64,000 nt of DNA from Acidovorax delafieldii (GCF_007993815.1 NZ_VJWE01000011.1:62001-126000); one strand, 5' to 3'; numbered from the stretch's first letter, positions 36,189 to 46,695 are shown. A program made the numbers and translations. Notes: generated from the sequence alone by a model not told the origin.

Positions 36189-37217
36189 TCATCCACACAG
36201 CGCCCGCGCCATGCGCACCGCCTCGATCAGGCTGGAGGCATCTGCAACGCCCTGCCCTGCAATATCAAACGCCGTGCCATGGTCGGGGCTGGTTCGCACC
36301 AGGGGCAGGCCCAGGGTCACGTTCACGCCCTTTTCCACCCCCAGGTATTTCACCGGGATCAGGCCCTGGTCGTGGTACATGGCAACGACCACATCGAACT
36401 CGCCCGCGCGCTGCGGGGTGCTGCGCGCGCGCATGAACACCGTGTCAGGCGCAAACGGGCCGTGCACGTCGAGCCCCTGCGCGCGCGCCGCCGCGATGGC
36501 CGGTGCGATCACCTCCAGCTCCTCGCGGCCGAACAATCCGCCCTCGCCCGCATGGGGGTTCAACCCTGCCACACCCACGCGGGGCACACGGCCCAGGCTG
36601 CGCTGCAAGGCGGTGTGGGTGATTTGCAGCGTCTGCAGCACGTTGTCCTGCGTCACCGCCGCAATCGCGTCGCGCAGCGACACATGGATGCTGACGAGCA
36701 CGGTGCGCAGCTCGTCATTGGCCAGCATCATGCGCACGGGCATCCGCGCCAGTGGCACCCCCTGGTGCGCAGCAGCCTCTGCCTGCAAGAGCTCCGTATG
36801 CCCCGGGAAGTCCACCCCTGCGGCCGACAAGGCCTCCTTGTGCAAAGGGGCTGTAACCAGCGCTGCCACCTCCCCACGCAATGCGGCACGCGCCGCCCAG
36901 ACCACGCTGTCCGCTGCGGCACGGCCGGCGGCGGCGCTGATCTCGCCCCAAGGCTGGGGCCCCGGGATCCCGGGCAGTTGGAGCACGGGGATGCAGCGGG
37001 GCGGAGCATCCGCTGCTTCGCCCGGTGACCCGATCTGCGCGACGGGCACACCGGGCACACCGGGGCGCGTGATGGCGTCCGCAGCGCGTCGCACCGTGGC
37101 CAGGTCACCGACGACAAAGCAGTGGCGCAGCGCATCGGGCGCATCGCGAAAGGCCTTGGCCACGATCTCGGGGCCGATGCCGGCGGGATCTCCCTGGGTG
37201 ATGGCGATGGGTTGCAT
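36189..37217 (-). CDS. pdxA: 4-hydroxythreonine-4-phosphate dehydrogenase
   Basis: NAD-dependent enzyme of the DXP-dependent pyridoxal phosphate pathway. 342 residues. Opening ITQGDPAGIGPEI, the metal-binding FPGHTELL region, GLNPHAGEGGLFGREE and the late HDQGLIPVKYLGVEKGVNVTLGLPLVRTSPDHGTA stretch are all diagnostic. It stands upstream, on the minus strand, of the mscL end and downstream of the Nif3-like gene. Confidence 0.97.
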   Translation of the reverse strand: MQPIAITQGDPAGIGPEIVAKAFRDAPDALRHCFVVGDLATVRRAADAITRPGVPGVPVAQIGSPGEAADAPPRCIPVLQLPGIPGPQPWGEISAAAGRAAADSVVWAARAALRGEVAALVTAPLHKEALSAAGVDFPGHTELLQAEAAAHQGVPLARMPVRMMLANDELRTVLVSIHVSLRDAIAAVTQDNVLQTLQITHTALQRSLGRVPRVGVAGLNPHAGEGGLFGREELEVIAPAIAAARAQGLDVHGPFAPDTVFMRARSTPQRAGEFDVVVAMYHDQGLIPVKYLGVEKGVNVTLGLPLVRTSPDHGTAFDIAGQGVADASSLIEAVRMARALCG

Positions 37218-37220
37218 GGG

Positions 37221-37286
37221 TTTGGAGCCAAAAGTGCTTGTAGCGCTAGTTGTTCATGCGCTATCAGCTATGAATAAATGAGCAAA
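37221..37286. repeat. Dispersed AGCTATCAAA repeat, copy 7
   Basis: Lies between pdxA and the Nif3-like gene. It reads TTTGGAGCCAAAAGTGC, TTGTAGCGCTAGTTGTTC, ATGCGCTATCAGCTATGAAT and AAATGAGCAAAA, a full-length form. Confidence 0.6.
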
Positions 37287-37341
37287 ATGGACCGGATATC
37301 CGCACGATGTGATTGCTTGCCGTGCGGTGTCTTGCCATGGG

Positions 37342-38115
37342 CTAGGCGGGGTTGTCGATCTCGATGAACTGGTGGCTCAGCCCGCACTGGTCTGCCACAT
37401 GCGCCGCCACGGCGGGGGCGCCATAGCGCTCCGTGGCATGGTGCCCGGCGGCAATAAAGCCCACCCCCGTCTCGCGCGCCAGGTGCGCCTGGGGCTCGGA
37501 GATTTCGCCGGTGATGAAAACATCCGCCCCTGCGGCAATGGCCGACTCGAAATACCCCTGCGCGCCGCCCGTGCACCACGCCACGCGGCGCACGGGGCGC
37601 CGTGCAGCGGCACCACCGCCCACGTCACCCGGCGACACCAGGGTCACGGTGCGGCCGAGCGCCTGGGCAACATGGTCGGCCACAGTCTCGACATTATCGA
37701 AAGCCGCGGGCGCTGCAAAGCCCAGGTCCTGCTCGCCAAACCGCGCATCGGCGGCAAAACCCAGCACCCGGCCCAGCTGTGCGTTGTTGCCCAGCTCGGC
37801 ATGGGCATCGAGCGGCAGGTGGTACGCAAACAGGTTGATGTCGTGCGCCAGCAGCAGTTGCAGCCGCTGCTTCATCCAGCCCGTGATGCGGCCATCCTGT
37901 CCGCGCCAGAACAGGCCGTGGTGCACAAAAATGGCATCGGCCTGCGCGGCAATGGCGGCTTCGATCAGTGCACGGCTGGCAGTGACGCCACTGACCACTC
38001 GCCGGATCACGGCCTTGCCCTCGACCTGCAGGCCATTGGGGCCGTAGTCCTTGAAGCGCTCGGGTTGCAGCAGGCTGTCAAATGCCTGCAAAAGTTGACT
38101 GCGGTGAATGCTCAT
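37342..38115 (-). CDS. Nif3-like dinuclear metal-centre protein
   Basis: Member of the NIF3/YbgI (GTP cyclohydrolase 1 type 2-like) family, 257 residues. Metal ligands are expected in IFVHHGLFW and in GFIAAGHHATERYG; the family's opening DYGPNGLQVEG and ITGEISEPQAHLARETG are also seen. The biochemical role of the family is not settled. The ATG at 38115 is chosen because the 45 codons before it run antisense to the leader of the divergent protease gene and have no family features. Confidence 0.93.
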   Translation of the reverse strand: MSIHRSQLLQAFDSLLQPERFKDYGPNGLQVEGKAVIRRVVSGVTASRALIEAAIAAQADAIFVHHGLFWRGQDGRITGWMKQRLQLLLAHDINLFAYHLPLDAHAELGNNAQLGRVLGFAADARFGEQDLGFAAPAAFDNVETVADHVAQALGRTVTLVSPGDVGGGAAARRPVRRVAWCTGGAQGYFESAIAAGADVFITGEISEPQAHLARETGVGFIAAGHHATERYGAPAVAAHVADQCGLSHQFIEIDNPA

Positions 38116-38255
38116 GCCGCTATTGTGGCGCGCCGTTCGCGCCCCCACATTCGGAGACAATCCTGTGTGAGAGGGAGCGCCCAGGCCGCCACGGCAAACC
38201 TGCAGCGTCCACCTCCATCGCCCACACCCTGTACTACCACCGGCAAGCACCTTTC

Positions 38256-39404
<1,149 letters not shown>

Positions 39405-39760
39405 GCCCCTTCAGCGAGCCCGGCTCTGCGCGGTAATCGCCGGGCGGGTACAAGCCATCACCACTGCCGATTGGGGGCGAAGCAGGCGAAGGTCGTCGGC
39501 TTTGGGGCCCCTCTGGCAGGGCCAAGCCGGGGTGAGGAACAGGCCAATCGGAAGGGGCCAGATGCGGGTGAGCCGTGTCCCTTCCTCTGACGGGCTGCAG
39601 TCCTCATACCACTATAAAAAACATAGCTGCCAGCGCATATCACACTAGCGCTTGCAGCTATTTGTATTGTTTTTTCTGTCTCATCGCCCAGGTGGAGCCC
39701 CACGGACGCGATCTGTGCATCACCCCCAACGCAACCCCACCAGCCTGCGGGGCTGGCAGG
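39405..39760. other. Gene-free stretch between protease gene and tatC
   Basis: 356 bases between convergent genes. It contains one copy of the dispersed repeat (39613-39672) and a loose GGCCCCT/AGGGGCC pair at about 39506-39559. I see no gene, promoter or strong terminator in the rest. Confidence 0.6.
39613..39672. repeat. Dispersed AGCTATCAAA repeat, copy 8
   Basis: It reads TATAAAAAACATAGCTGCC, AGCGCATATCACACTAGCGC and TTGCAGCTATTTGTATTG. Both ends carry an AGCT(A/G) arm, so this copy is an imperfect palindrome. Confidence 0.65.
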
Positions 39761-40555
39761 TCAGGATGCAGAAGCGGATTCCCCGGGCTCTTCGGGCGCC
39801 TGGGTGTGCTTGATGAAGATCTGCGCGGCCCAGATGCCCACCTCGTACAGCAGGCACATGGGCACGGCCAGCGACAGCTGCGACACCACATCGGGCGGTG
39901 TCACGACGGCGGCCACCACAAAGGCCAGCACGATGAAGTAGCCGCGAAACTCGCGCAGCTTTTGCACGCTCACGATGCCCATGCGGGCCAGCACCACCAC
40001 GGCAATCGGCACTTCAAACGCCATGCCGAACGCCAGGAACATGGACAGCACAAAACTCAGGTAGGCCTCGATGTCAGGCGCGGCCGTGATGCTCTTGGGT
40101 GCAAAGCTCTGAATGAACGCGAACACCTGGCCAAACACCAGGTAGTAGCAAAACGCCACCCCGATGAAGAACAGCAGCGTGCTGGACACCACCAGCGGCA
40201 GCACCAGCTTTTTCTCGTGCGAATACAGGCCGGGCGCCACAAAAGCCCAGATCTGCCACAGCACAAAAGGCAGCGCGAGCAGGAACGCCGACATCAGCAA
40301 GATCTTGAGCGGCACCATGAACGGCGAAATCACCGAAGTGGCGATCAGCGTGGCCCCCTTGGGCAGGTGGGCTACCAGAGGGGCGGCCAGAAAGTCATAC
40401 AACGCGCCAGGACCCGGGAAGAAGAACAGGATCGCTGCCGCAATGGCGATGGCGATCATGGCCTTGACCAGCCGGTCGCGCAGCTCCATGAGGTGCTGTA
40501 CGAACGGCTGCTCAGTGCCGGCCAGTTCGTCTTCTTTGGTGGGGGTTTCGGACAT
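39761..40555 (-). CDS. tatC: Twin-arginine translocase subunit TatC
   Basis: Receptor for twin-arginine signal peptides in the inner membrane. 264 residues with six expected membrane segments. The cytoplasmic start FVQHLMELRDRLVKAM, the periplasmic SPFMVPLKILLMSAFLLALPFVLWQIWAFVAPGLY and FGMAFEVPIAVVVLARMG are highly conserved. It follows tatB by 59 bases on the same strand. Confidence 0.98.
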   Translation of the reverse strand: MSETPTKEDELAGTEQPFVQHLMELRDRLVKAMIAIAIAAAILFFFPGPGALYDFLAAPLVAHLPKGATLIATSVISPFMVPLKILLMSAFLLALPFVLWQIWAFVAPGLYSHEKKLVLPLVVSSTLLFFIGVAFCYYLVFGQVFAFIQSFAPKSITAAPDIEAYLSFVLSMFLAFGMAFEVPIAVVVLARMGIVSVQKLREFRGYFIVLAFVVAAVVTPPDVVSQLSLAVPMCLLYEVGIWAAQIFIKHTQAPEEPGESASAS

Positions 40556-40614
40556 GGTGGGTTTTCGTGGGCGTCAGGGCCGCCCATGCAGCGCACAGGG
40601 CGCCGCAGGCTGCG

Positions 40615-41079
40615 TCAGTGGAATTTTTGGGGGCGGTAACGTGCTACGCGGGCTGCGCCAGACTGTGCCTTGGAGCGCACACCACTGCGAGCCTTGTACC
40701 ACTGGGGCACCGCACCACGCTTGAGGCGCCAGTTCTTGCCGGGGTGCTTGTAGGCAGGCACCACGGCCGCCTGCTCCCGCAGGTCGGCGTTGTTGCTGGA
40801 ATCGATGGCATCGGTCCAGTCTTTCTCGAACTCGCTGGCGCTGGTCTGGATGGTGTTGTGCACGTCGCGCGCGGCGTTCTCCACCGTGTCCTTCATCTTC
40901 TTGAGCTCATCGAGCTCCATGGACCGGTTGACCTCCGCTTTCACGTCGGACACATAACGCTGCGCCTTGCCGAGCAAGGTGCCGACGGTACGGGCCACAC
41001 GGGGCAGCTTCTCGGGGCCGATGACGATCAACGCCACGGCGCCGATCAGCGCCATTTTGGACAGGCCAATATCAATCAT
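40615..41079 (-). CDS. tatB: Twin-arginine translocase subunit TatB
   Basis: Forms the substrate-binding complex with TatC. 154 residues. The N-terminal membrane helix [26 protein letters not shown] is followed by the amphipathic helix [21 protein letters not shown] and a long charged region. The GPEKLP hinge is typical. It lies between tatA and tatC. Confidence 0.97.
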   Translation of the reverse strand: MIDIGLSKMALIGAVALIVIGPEKLPRVARTVGTLLGKAQRYVSDVKAEVNRSMELDELKKMKDTVENAARDVHNTIQTSASEFEKDWTDAIDSSNNADLREQAAVVPAYKHPGKNWRLKRGAVPQWYKARSGVRSKAQSGAARVARYRPQKFH

Positions 41080-41131
41080 GGATCAGGCGCCAGCGCAATG
41101 CAGGCCAAGGCAGCGGGTCGGCAGCACCAGC

Positions 41132-41374
41132 TCAGCTCTTTTGTTTGGCTTCGACATCGATGGTGGTCTTGTCTGCGGCCTGGCTGTTGGCCACCTGGCC
41201 AGCGGGGGGCGTGGCAGCAGCTGGTGCATCAGACGAGCCATCCTTCATGCCGTCCTTGAAGCCCTTGACGGCGCCGCCCAGGTCAGAGCCCATGTTCTTG
41301 AGCTTCTTGGTACCGAACACCATCACAACGATCAACAGCACGATCAGCCAGTGCCAGATGGAAAAAGAGCCCAT
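41132..41374 (-). CDS. tatA: Twin-arginine translocase subunit TatA
   Basis: Pore-forming subunit of the Tat system. 80 residues. It starts [21 protein letters not shown], followed by the hinge [22 protein letters not shown] and an Ala/Pro-rich tail. The ATG at 41374 is preceded by AGGAG; an extension to 41398 is rejected. Confidence 0.97.
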   Translation of the reverse strand: MGSFSIWHWLIVLLIVVMVFGTKKLKNMGSDLGGAVKGFKDGMKDGSSDAPAAATPPAGQVANSQAADKTTIDVEAKQKS

Positions 41375-41480
41375 GAAATATCTCCTAACGAATTGCAATC
41401 ATTTTAGACGGGGGGCGTGACAGGAGTTCAGTGCCGGGGCAAGCCGACACCTCTCAACATGGCACGATCGTCAGCCTGGT

Positions 41481-41837
41481 TCAGCCTTTGAGCCACGGAC
41501 GGGGGCCGCCCATGACATGGATATGCAGGTGGTGAATTTCCTGCCCACCTTCAAGCCCCGTGTTTACCACGACGCGAAAGCCACCATTCGGGTACGGGTT
41601 GCAGCCCTGCTCCAGTGCCAGCTTTGGCGCCAGCGCCATCATGCGCCCCAACACCCCGGCATGCTCCGGGGTGACCTGTGCCATGGAAGGGATATGCAGC
41701 TTGGGCACCATCAAGAAATGCACTGGCGCCCACGGGTGAATGTCGTGGAAGGCGAAGATTTCTTCGTCCTCATAAACCTTCTTGGAAGGGATCTGGCCCG
41801 CGATGATTTTGCAGAAAAGGCAGTTCGGATCGTGCAT
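41481..41837 (-). CDS. hinT: HIT-family nucleotide hydrolase (HinT-like)
   Basis: Histidine-triad purine nucleoside phosphoramidase, 118 residues. The triad is H103-L-H-I-H107 (EIHHLHIHVMGG), and the N-terminus CLFCKIIAGQIPSKKVYEDE is the common HIT start. It stands directly upstream of tatA on the minus strand, a conserved neighbour in Burkholderiales. Confidence 0.96.
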   Translation of the reverse strand: MHDPNCLFCKIIAGQIPSKKVYEDEEIFAFHDIHPWAPVHFLMVPKLHIPSMAQVTPEHAGVLGRMMALAPKLALEQGCNPYPNGGFRVVVNTGLEGGQEIHHLHIHVMGGPRPWLKG

Positions 41838-41909
41838 GGGAGGGATCGGAGCAAAGGGAATCAGGGGTACAGGCGCGGATCAACCCTGAGGGTGCCTCGC
41901 GCGCAAGCG

Positions 41910-42074
41910 AGGGATGTCCTGCATAACCCTCGCGAGTCGGTGTAGTGCGGATCGGGATGGGCCGCAAGGCGTCTTTTTGCAGCCAATAGCTGTGCTATTG
42001 GCCAAAAAAGCAACGCAGCGGACCGCCCCAGACCGCGCTATCACGGACCGCAGGGAGTTATGCAGGACATCCCT
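41910..42074. repeat. 165-bp long palindromic element
   Basis: An intergenic element bounded by perfect 18-bp inverted ends (41910-41927 and 42057-42074, reading AGGGATGTCCTGCATAAC inward). At its exact centre is a perfect hairpin GCCAATAGC-TGT-GCTATTGGC (41982-42002). The sequence between also matches its own reverse complement imperfectly (for example GCGGATCGGG against GCGGTCTGGGG), so the whole element can fold as one long hairpin. It codes for nothing evident. Its right end (CCCT) runs into the TAG stop of the patatin gene. No target-site duplication is visible. It may be a MITE-like element or a structured RNA. Confidence 0.85.
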
Positions 42075-43110
42075 AGGCATTGTCAGCGATCTTGATGCTG
42101 GGGCGCACGCCCACGTCCTTGCGGTGCGCGTGCAGCCACTCCTGCCCCGCTGTGCGACCCAGCGCAAACAGCTTGCGCACAAAGGCCAGGTCCGCACGCA
42201 GCTTGCTGTCGGCCCCGAAGGGCGCCAGCACCGAGCCACCATCGATGCGGTGCATACGCACGCTCTTGTAGCGGCGGGCGTCGAGCTTGCCCTCGGCGAG
42301 CAGGCGGCGAACGAATTCGATGGCGCGCAGCTCGGCCAGCAGGCTGGCGTTGAAGGTGACTTCGTTCATGCGCTCCATGATCTCGGAGGCGCTGCTGGGC
42401 ACGTCCAGATGCTCCACGGGGTTGATCTGCACCAGCAGGATGTCCGAGGTATCGGTCTGGTAGATCAGCGGGTGCAGCGCGGGGTTGCCGGAATAGCCGC
42501 CGTCCCAGTACGCCTCACCCTCGATCTCGACCGCCTTGAACAGCATGGGCAGGCAGGCCGACGCCATCACCGCATCCGCGCTGAGCCGGGGCCCAAAAAA
42601 AATCTCGCCCCGGCCGGTGCGCACGTTGGTGGCACACACAAACACCTTGGGGCCGACGACGCCGGTGCGGGCGGAGCACAGCAGGCTGAAATCCACCTCG
42701 CGCTCCAGCAGCTTGCGCAGGGGGTTGATCCCCAGCGGATTGGTCTGGTAGGGCGAGAACCACTGCGACATCATGCCCACCAGCGGATTGGCGGCAGACA
42801 ACGGCGTTCCCCACGTCAGGCTGCCCAGCGCGCCCACCCCTTCCCACAGGCGGGTGAGCGACTCGCGGGCCAGGGTGCAGCCTGCGAGGTGGGCGTCTTC
42901 GGGGGCCTTGTGCTGCTGCGCGGCCTGCGCAAACCCGTGCGCCAGGGCCACCGCGTTCATGGCGCCTGCGCTGGTGCCACTGACACCGTCGAACTGCCAC
43001 TGGCCGTCCTCCAGCAGCGCATCCAGCACGCCCCAGGTGAGCGCGCCGTGCGAGCCGCCGCCCTGCAGCGCCAGGTTCAGACGCGGGCGGGGACGGACTG
43101 CTTCATGCAT
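42073..43110 (-). CDS. Patatin-like phospholipase
   Basis: Predicted lipid acyl hydrolase of 345 residues with a Ser-Asp dyad. Oxyanion-hole ALQGGGSHGAL is at residues 15-24, the nucleophile S47 is in GVSGTSAGAMN, and the catalytic Asp is in AYWDGGYSGN near 208. No signal peptide is seen, so it is probably cytoplasmic or secreted by another route. Its start overlaps the upstream DUF4870-like gene by 8 bases. Its TAG stop is partly supplied by the palindromic element. Confidence 0.94.
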   Translation of the reverse strand: MHEAVRPRPRLNLALQGGGSHGALTWGVLDALLEDGQWQFDGVSGTSAGAMNAVALAHGFAQAAQQHKAPEDAHLAGCTLARESLTRLWEGVGALGSLTWGTPLSAANPLVGMMSQWFSPYQTNPLGINPLRKLLEREVDFSLLCSARTGVVGPKVFVCATNVRTGRGEIFFGPRLSADAVMASACLPMLFKAVEIEGEAYWDGGYSGNPALHPLIYQTDTSDILLVQINPVEHLDVPSSASEIMERMNEVTFNASLLAELRAIEFVRRLLAEGKLDARRYKSVRMHRIDGGSVLAPFGADSKLRADLAFVRKLFALGRTAGQEWLHAHRKDVGVRPSIKIADNA

Positions 43111-43489
43111 CCACGGTCTGGCTCTTGTTCATGGCGACCATGCCGCGCACGATGCGGTACAGGAACCAGATGGAGATCAGGCCCCAGGCGATCCAGCCGG
43201 GCAGGAAGAACAGCAGCCACAGCGGCGCCGTGACGATGTAGAGCACGCCGGCCCAGATCACGGTGCGGATGCGCCATGAGAAATGGTTGGCCTGCCAGGT
43301 GCCTTCGGCATCGCCCTTTTTCACCAGGTCGATCACCAGCGCCACGATCAACAGCGCAGCGCCGGGCTGCGCGCCGGGGATGACCGCCCCCAGCGCCACG
43401 ATCAGGTGCAGCACATAGCTGACCCAGCCGATGGCCTTGAGGTCCTCGGCCTTCTGGTCGTTGGTCTGCACGTCGATGATGTCGCTCAC
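43103..43489 (-). CDS. DUF4870-like membrane protein
   Basis: Hypothetical inner-membrane protein of 128 residues. It has a first hydrophobic region ([19 protein letters not shown]), a second ([12 protein letters not shown]) and two C-terminal segments ([21 protein letters not shown] and [19 protein letters not shown]). The layout resembles DUF4870 proteins, whose function is unknown. The GTG at 43489 overlaps the hisE stop as GTGA and has an AAGAAGG site, which decides the start. Confidence 0.82.
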   Translation of the reverse strand: MSDIIDVQTNDQKAEDLKAIGWVSYVLHLIVALGAVIPGAQPGAALLIVALVIDLVKKGDAEGTWQANHFSWRIRTVIWAGVLYIVTAPLWLLFFLPGWIAWGLISIWFLYRIVRGMVAMNKSQTVDA

Positions 43490-43881
43490 GGTGTGCCTTC
43501 TTCGGCAGCGCGTTCCGCCACCTTGCGCAGGGCCTTTTCCTCGATGCCGCTGGTGCCTTCGCGGCGCTCCAGCTCGGCCACCACATCGGCAGGCGTGAGC
43601 CCGTAATGGGCCAGCGCCACCATGGTGTGGAACCACAGGTCGGCCACTTCGTAGACGATCTTGGACTTGTCGGCGCCATGGTCCACGTCCTTCGCGGCCA
43701 TCACCACCTCGGTGGCTTCTTCGCCGATCTTCTTCAGGAAGGAATTCGGCCCCTTGTGCAGCAGGCGCGACACGTAGCTGGTGGCCGGGTCGCCGCCGTT
43801 GGCGGGCTTGCGGCTTTCGATGACGGCGGCCAGGCGCGCCAGGGAATCGTGGGAACTCATGCTCTTGTCGTCCATTGCCAT
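43486..43881 (-). CDS. hisE: Phosphoribosyl-ATP pyrophosphatase
   Basis: Second step of histidine synthesis, hydrolysing phosphoribosyl-ATP to phosphoribosyl-AMP. 131 residues from the ATG at 43881, which overlaps the hisI stop as TAATG. ATGs at 43875 and 43860 are also possible, and the latter would give a more family-like 124 residues. The MazG-like helices with [16 protein letters not shown] and [17 protein letters not shown] carry the metal-binding acids. HisE and HisI are separate proteins here. Confidence 0.95.
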   Translation of the reverse strand: MAMDDKSMSSHDSLARLAAVIESRKPANGGDPATSYVSRLLHKGPNSFLKKIGEEATEVVMAAKDVDHGADKSKIVYEVADLWFHTMVALAHYGLTPADVVAELERREGTSGIEEKALRKVAERAAEEGTP

Positions 43882-44279
43882 TACTTGTAGATGGATTCGG
43901 GGTCTTTCAAGACCGGATCGACCGCGTGCCAGGCACCGTCCTTGAGCACGCTGAAAAAGCAGCTGTGGCGGCCCGTGTGGCAGGCGATGCCGGGCTCGTG
44001 GCCCTGCTGGGTGACCTTGAGCAGCACCACGTCGTTGTCGCAGTCCAAGCGGATCTCGTGCACCGTCTGCACGTGGCCGGACTCTTCGCCCTTGAACCAC
44101 AGCTTTTTGCGCGAGCGGCTGAAGTACACGGCGCGGCCCAGTTCAGCGGTTTTCGCCAGGGCCTCGCGGTTCATCCACGCAAACATCAGCACGTCGCCCG
44201 TGCCCTGCTCTTGCGCAATCACGGGCACCAGACCCTGCGCATCCCATTTCACTTCGTTGAGCCAGTTCATGGGGGCCAT
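43881..44279 (-). CDS. hisI: Phosphoribosyl-AMP cyclohydrolase
   Basis: Third step of histidine synthesis, opening the adenine ring of PR-AMP. 132 residues from the ATG at 44279. Motifs are [30 protein letters not shown], and the zinc-ligand region [13 protein letters not shown] and [13 protein letters not shown]. An internal ATG at 44270 (MNWL) is an alternative start. It is coupled to hisE by one shared base. Confidence 0.97.
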   Translation of the reverse strand: MAPMNWLNEVKWDAQGLVPVIAQEQGTGDVLMFAWMNREALAKTAELGRAVYFSRSRKKLWFKGEESGHVQTVHEIRLDCDNDVVLLKVTQQGHEPGIACHTGRHSCFFSVLKDGAWHAVDPVLKDPESIYK

Positions 44280-44330
44280 TGTCGGTGATCCGTGTGGCGC
44301 GCCAGTGCCAACCAGGGCGCGCACCTGCAC

Positions 44331-44399
44331 TTTTCAAGTGTTTTTGGCTGCTGGCGCACATATCACATGCGCCAGCAGCTATCAAATCAGGAGCAAATG
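44331..44399. repeat. Dispersed AGCTATCAAA repeat, copy 9
   Basis: Lies between hisI and hisF. It reads TTTTTGGCTGCTGGCGCAC, ATATCACATGCGCC and AGCAGCTATCAAATCAGG. The GCTGCTGGCGCA and TGCGCCAGCAGC arms pair perfectly, so this is the most palindromic copy. Confidence 0.7.
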
Positions 44400-44403
44400 C
44401 CGA

Positions 44404-45204
44404 TCACATCCGCACGGGGATGCCACGCTCTGCCATGCGCTGCTTGGCCTGGCCCACCGTGTATTCGCCGTAGTGGAAGATGCTGGCGGCCAGCACCGCG
44501 TCGGCGCCGCCGGTCTGGATGCCGTCGGCCAGGTGGTCAAGGTTGCCCACACCGCCCGAGGCGATCACGGGCACGCTGACAGCGTCACTCACCGCGCGGG
44601 TCAGTTCCAGGTCAAAACCCGCCTTGGTGCCGTCGCGGTCCATGCTGGTCAGCAGGATCTCGCCCGCACCGCGCTGCGCCATCTCGGTGGCCCAGGCAAT
44701 GGCGTCCAGGCCGGTGTTCTTGCGCCCACCGTGGCTGTACACGTCCCAGCCCGCACCCACGGGCTGGCCGTTGGCACCCAGGCGCAAGGCGTCTTCGGCC
44801 GAGCGGCGCTTGGCGTCGATGGCCACCACAATGCACTGTGCGCCGTACTTGGCCGACACCGCGTTGATCACCTCAGGGTTGGCAATCGCGGCCGAGTTAA
44901 AGCTGGTCTTGTCCGCGCCGGCATTGAGCAGGCGGCGCACGTCGTCCACGGTGCGCACGCCCCCCCCCACGGTGAGCGGAATGAACACCTGGCTGGCCAC
45001 GGCCTCGATGATGTGCAGGATGAGGTCACGGCCATCGCTGGTAGCGGTGATATCGAGGAAGGTCAGCTCGTCAGCGCCTTGTGCGTTGTAGCGCGCAGCA
45101 ATTTCGACCGGGTCGCCTGCGTCGCGCAGCTCGACGAAATTGACGCCCTTGACCACACGGCCTCCGGTGACGTCCAGGCAAGGGATGATGCGTTTGGCGA
45201 GCAT
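44404..45204 (-). CDS. hisF: Imidazole glycerol phosphate synthase cyclase subunit
   Basis: TIM-barrel subunit that joins PRFAR with ammonia from HisH to give IGP and AICAR. 266 residues. The catalytic Asp is in [19 protein letters not shown] and a second in [15 protein letters not shown]; phosphate loops TVGGGVRT and VIASGGVGN are present. A run of nine G (coding strand) forms the TVGGG phosphate loop. It follows hisA by seven bases. Confidence 0.98.
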   Translation of the reverse strand: MLAKRIIPCLDVTGGRVVKGVNFVELRDAGDPVEIAARYNAQGADELTFLDITATSDGRDLILHIIEAVASQVFIPLTVGGGVRTVDDVRRLLNAGADKTSFNSAAIANPEVINAVSAKYGAQCIVVAIDAKRRSAEDALRLGANGQPVGAGWDVYSHGGRKNTGLDAIAWATEMAQRGAGEILLTSMDRDGTKAGFDLELTRAVSDAVSVPVIASGGVGNLDHLADGIQTGGADAVLAASIFHYGEYTVGQAKQRMAERGIPVRM

Positions 45205-45211
45205 GCGGTCC

Positions 45212-45952
45212 TTAGCCGTTCAGTTCGTCGGCACGTGCTTGTGCCGCCGCAAAGTCCAGGTCGCCGCTGTAGATGGCGCGGCCGCAGATCACGCCCTCCA
45301 CGCCCTCGTCTTCGACGGCGCACAGCTGCTCGATGTCGGCCATGTTGGACAGGCCGCCCGAGGCGATCACAGGGATGCTCAAAGCCTGGGCCAGCTTCAC
45401 CGTGGCGTCGATGTTGATGCCCGACAGCATGCCGTCGCGGCCGATGTCGGTGTAGATGATGGATTCGACGCCCCAGTCCTCGAACTTCTTGGCCAGGTCC
45501 ACGACCTCGTGGCCGGTGAGCTTGCTCCAGCCGTCGGTAGCCACCTTGCCGTCCTTGGCGTCGAGCCCCACGATGATGTGGCCGCCGAACGCGCTGCAGG
45601 CGTCTTTGAGGAAGCCGGGGTTCTTCACGGCCGCCGTGCCGATGATCACGTAGCGCAGGCCGCCGTCGATGTATTTCTCGATGGTGTCCAGGTCGCGGAT
45701 GCCGCCGCCCAGCTGCACGGGGATGTCGTCACCCACCTCTTTCAGGATGGACTTGATGGCGCTGTAGTTCTTGGGCACGCCCGCAAACGCACCGTTCAGG
45801 TCCACCAGGTGCAGGCGGCGTGCGCCGGCATCCACCCATTTGCGCGCCATGGCGGCAGGGTCTTCACCAAAGGTGGTGGATTGGTCCATATCGCCTTGCT
45901 TGAGGCGTACGCAGTGGCCGTCTTTGAGGTCGATGGCGGGGATGAGCAGCAT
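45212..45952 (-). CDS. hisA: ProFAR isomerase HisA
   Basis: TIM-barrel isomerase making PRFAR from ProFAR. 246 residues. Catalytic Asp in [16 protein letters not shown] and general acid in [14 protein letters not shown]; phosphate loops QLGGGIRD and VIASGGLSN. Part of the run hisC-hisB-hisH-hisA-hisF-hisI-hisE. Confidence 0.98.
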   Translation of the reverse strand: MLLIPAIDLKDGHCVRLKQGDMDQSTTFGEDPAAMARKWVDAGARRLHLVDLNGAFAGVPKNYSAIKSILKEVGDDIPVQLGGGIRDLDTIEKYIDGGLRYVIIGTAAVKNPGFLKDACSAFGGHIIVGLDAKDGKVATDGWSKLTGHEVVDLAKKFEDWGVESIIYTDIGRDGMLSGINIDATVKLAQALSIPVIASGGLSNMADIEQLCAVEDEGVEGVICGRAIYSGDLDFAAAQARADELNG

Positions 45953-46017
45953 GGTGGTGAAGTTCGGGTGAAAAAGGGCGAGACGCAGCTCGGCCCGAAC
46001 GGGTGGGGGTTAAGGGA

Positions 46018-46695
46018 TCAGGGATTCCAGTGCAGAAAATTGCGGTACAGGGCCAGGCCGTGCTCCGCGCTTTTCTCCGGGTGAAACTGGGTGGCAAAAA
46101 TATTATCGCGTGCAACCGCGGCAGCAAACAAACCGCCGTAGTCGGCCTGCCCGGCGCAATGGGCGGGATTTTGCGGCACAGCGTAGAAACTGTGCACGAA
46201 GTAGAAGTAACTGTTGTCGGGCACACCGGCCCACACCGGGTGCACGCCGCCGCCGTGGTGGGCGTGGGGCATCTGCCGCACCTGGTTCCAGCCCATCTGG
46301 GGCACCTTGAAGCGGCTGCCATCGGGCTGGGTGCGGCCTGCCAGGTCAAACTTGAGCACATCGCCAGGGATCAGGCCCAGGCCGGGCGTGTTGCCTTCAG
46401 CGCTGTGGTCCAGCAGCATCTGCATGCCCACGCACACGCCAAACATCGGCTTGGTGGCAGCGGCTTCGAGCACCGACTCCTGCAGGCCGGACTCGCGCAG
46501 CTCGCGCATGCAGTCGGGCATGGCGCCCTGCCCTGGCAGCACTATGCGCTGGGCGGCGCGCACGTCTTCGGGGCGCTGGGTGACGACCACGGTCCAGCCC
46601 GTTCCCTCGGCGGCGGCCTGCACGGCCTGCGACACCGAGCGCAGATTGCCCATGCCGTAGTCCACGACCGCCACTGTTTTTGCTTCCATATTCAT
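46018..46695 (-). CDS. hisH: Imidazole glycerol phosphate synthase amidotransferase subunit
   Basis: Class I glutaminase that supplies ammonia to HisF. About 225 residues. Nucleophile Cys is in [12 protein letters not shown] and the His-Glu pair in [10 protein letters not shown]. Two ATGs (46695 and 46689) fit, and both lie at the edge of a dispersed repeat, with no ribosome binding site before either. It follows hisB by about 50 bases, all repeat sequence. Confidence 0.96.
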   Translation of the reverse strand: MNMEAKTVAVVDYGMGNLRSVSQAVQAAAEGTGWTVVVTQRPEDVRAAQRIVLPGQGAMPDCMRELRESGLQESVLEAAATKPMFGVCVGMQMLLDHSAEGNTPGLGLIPGDVLKFDLAGRTQPDGSRFKVPQMGWNQVRQMPHAHHGGGVHPVWAGVPDNSYFYFVHSFYAVPQNPAHCAGQADYGGLFAAAVARDNIFATQFHPEKSAEHGLALYRNFLHWNP

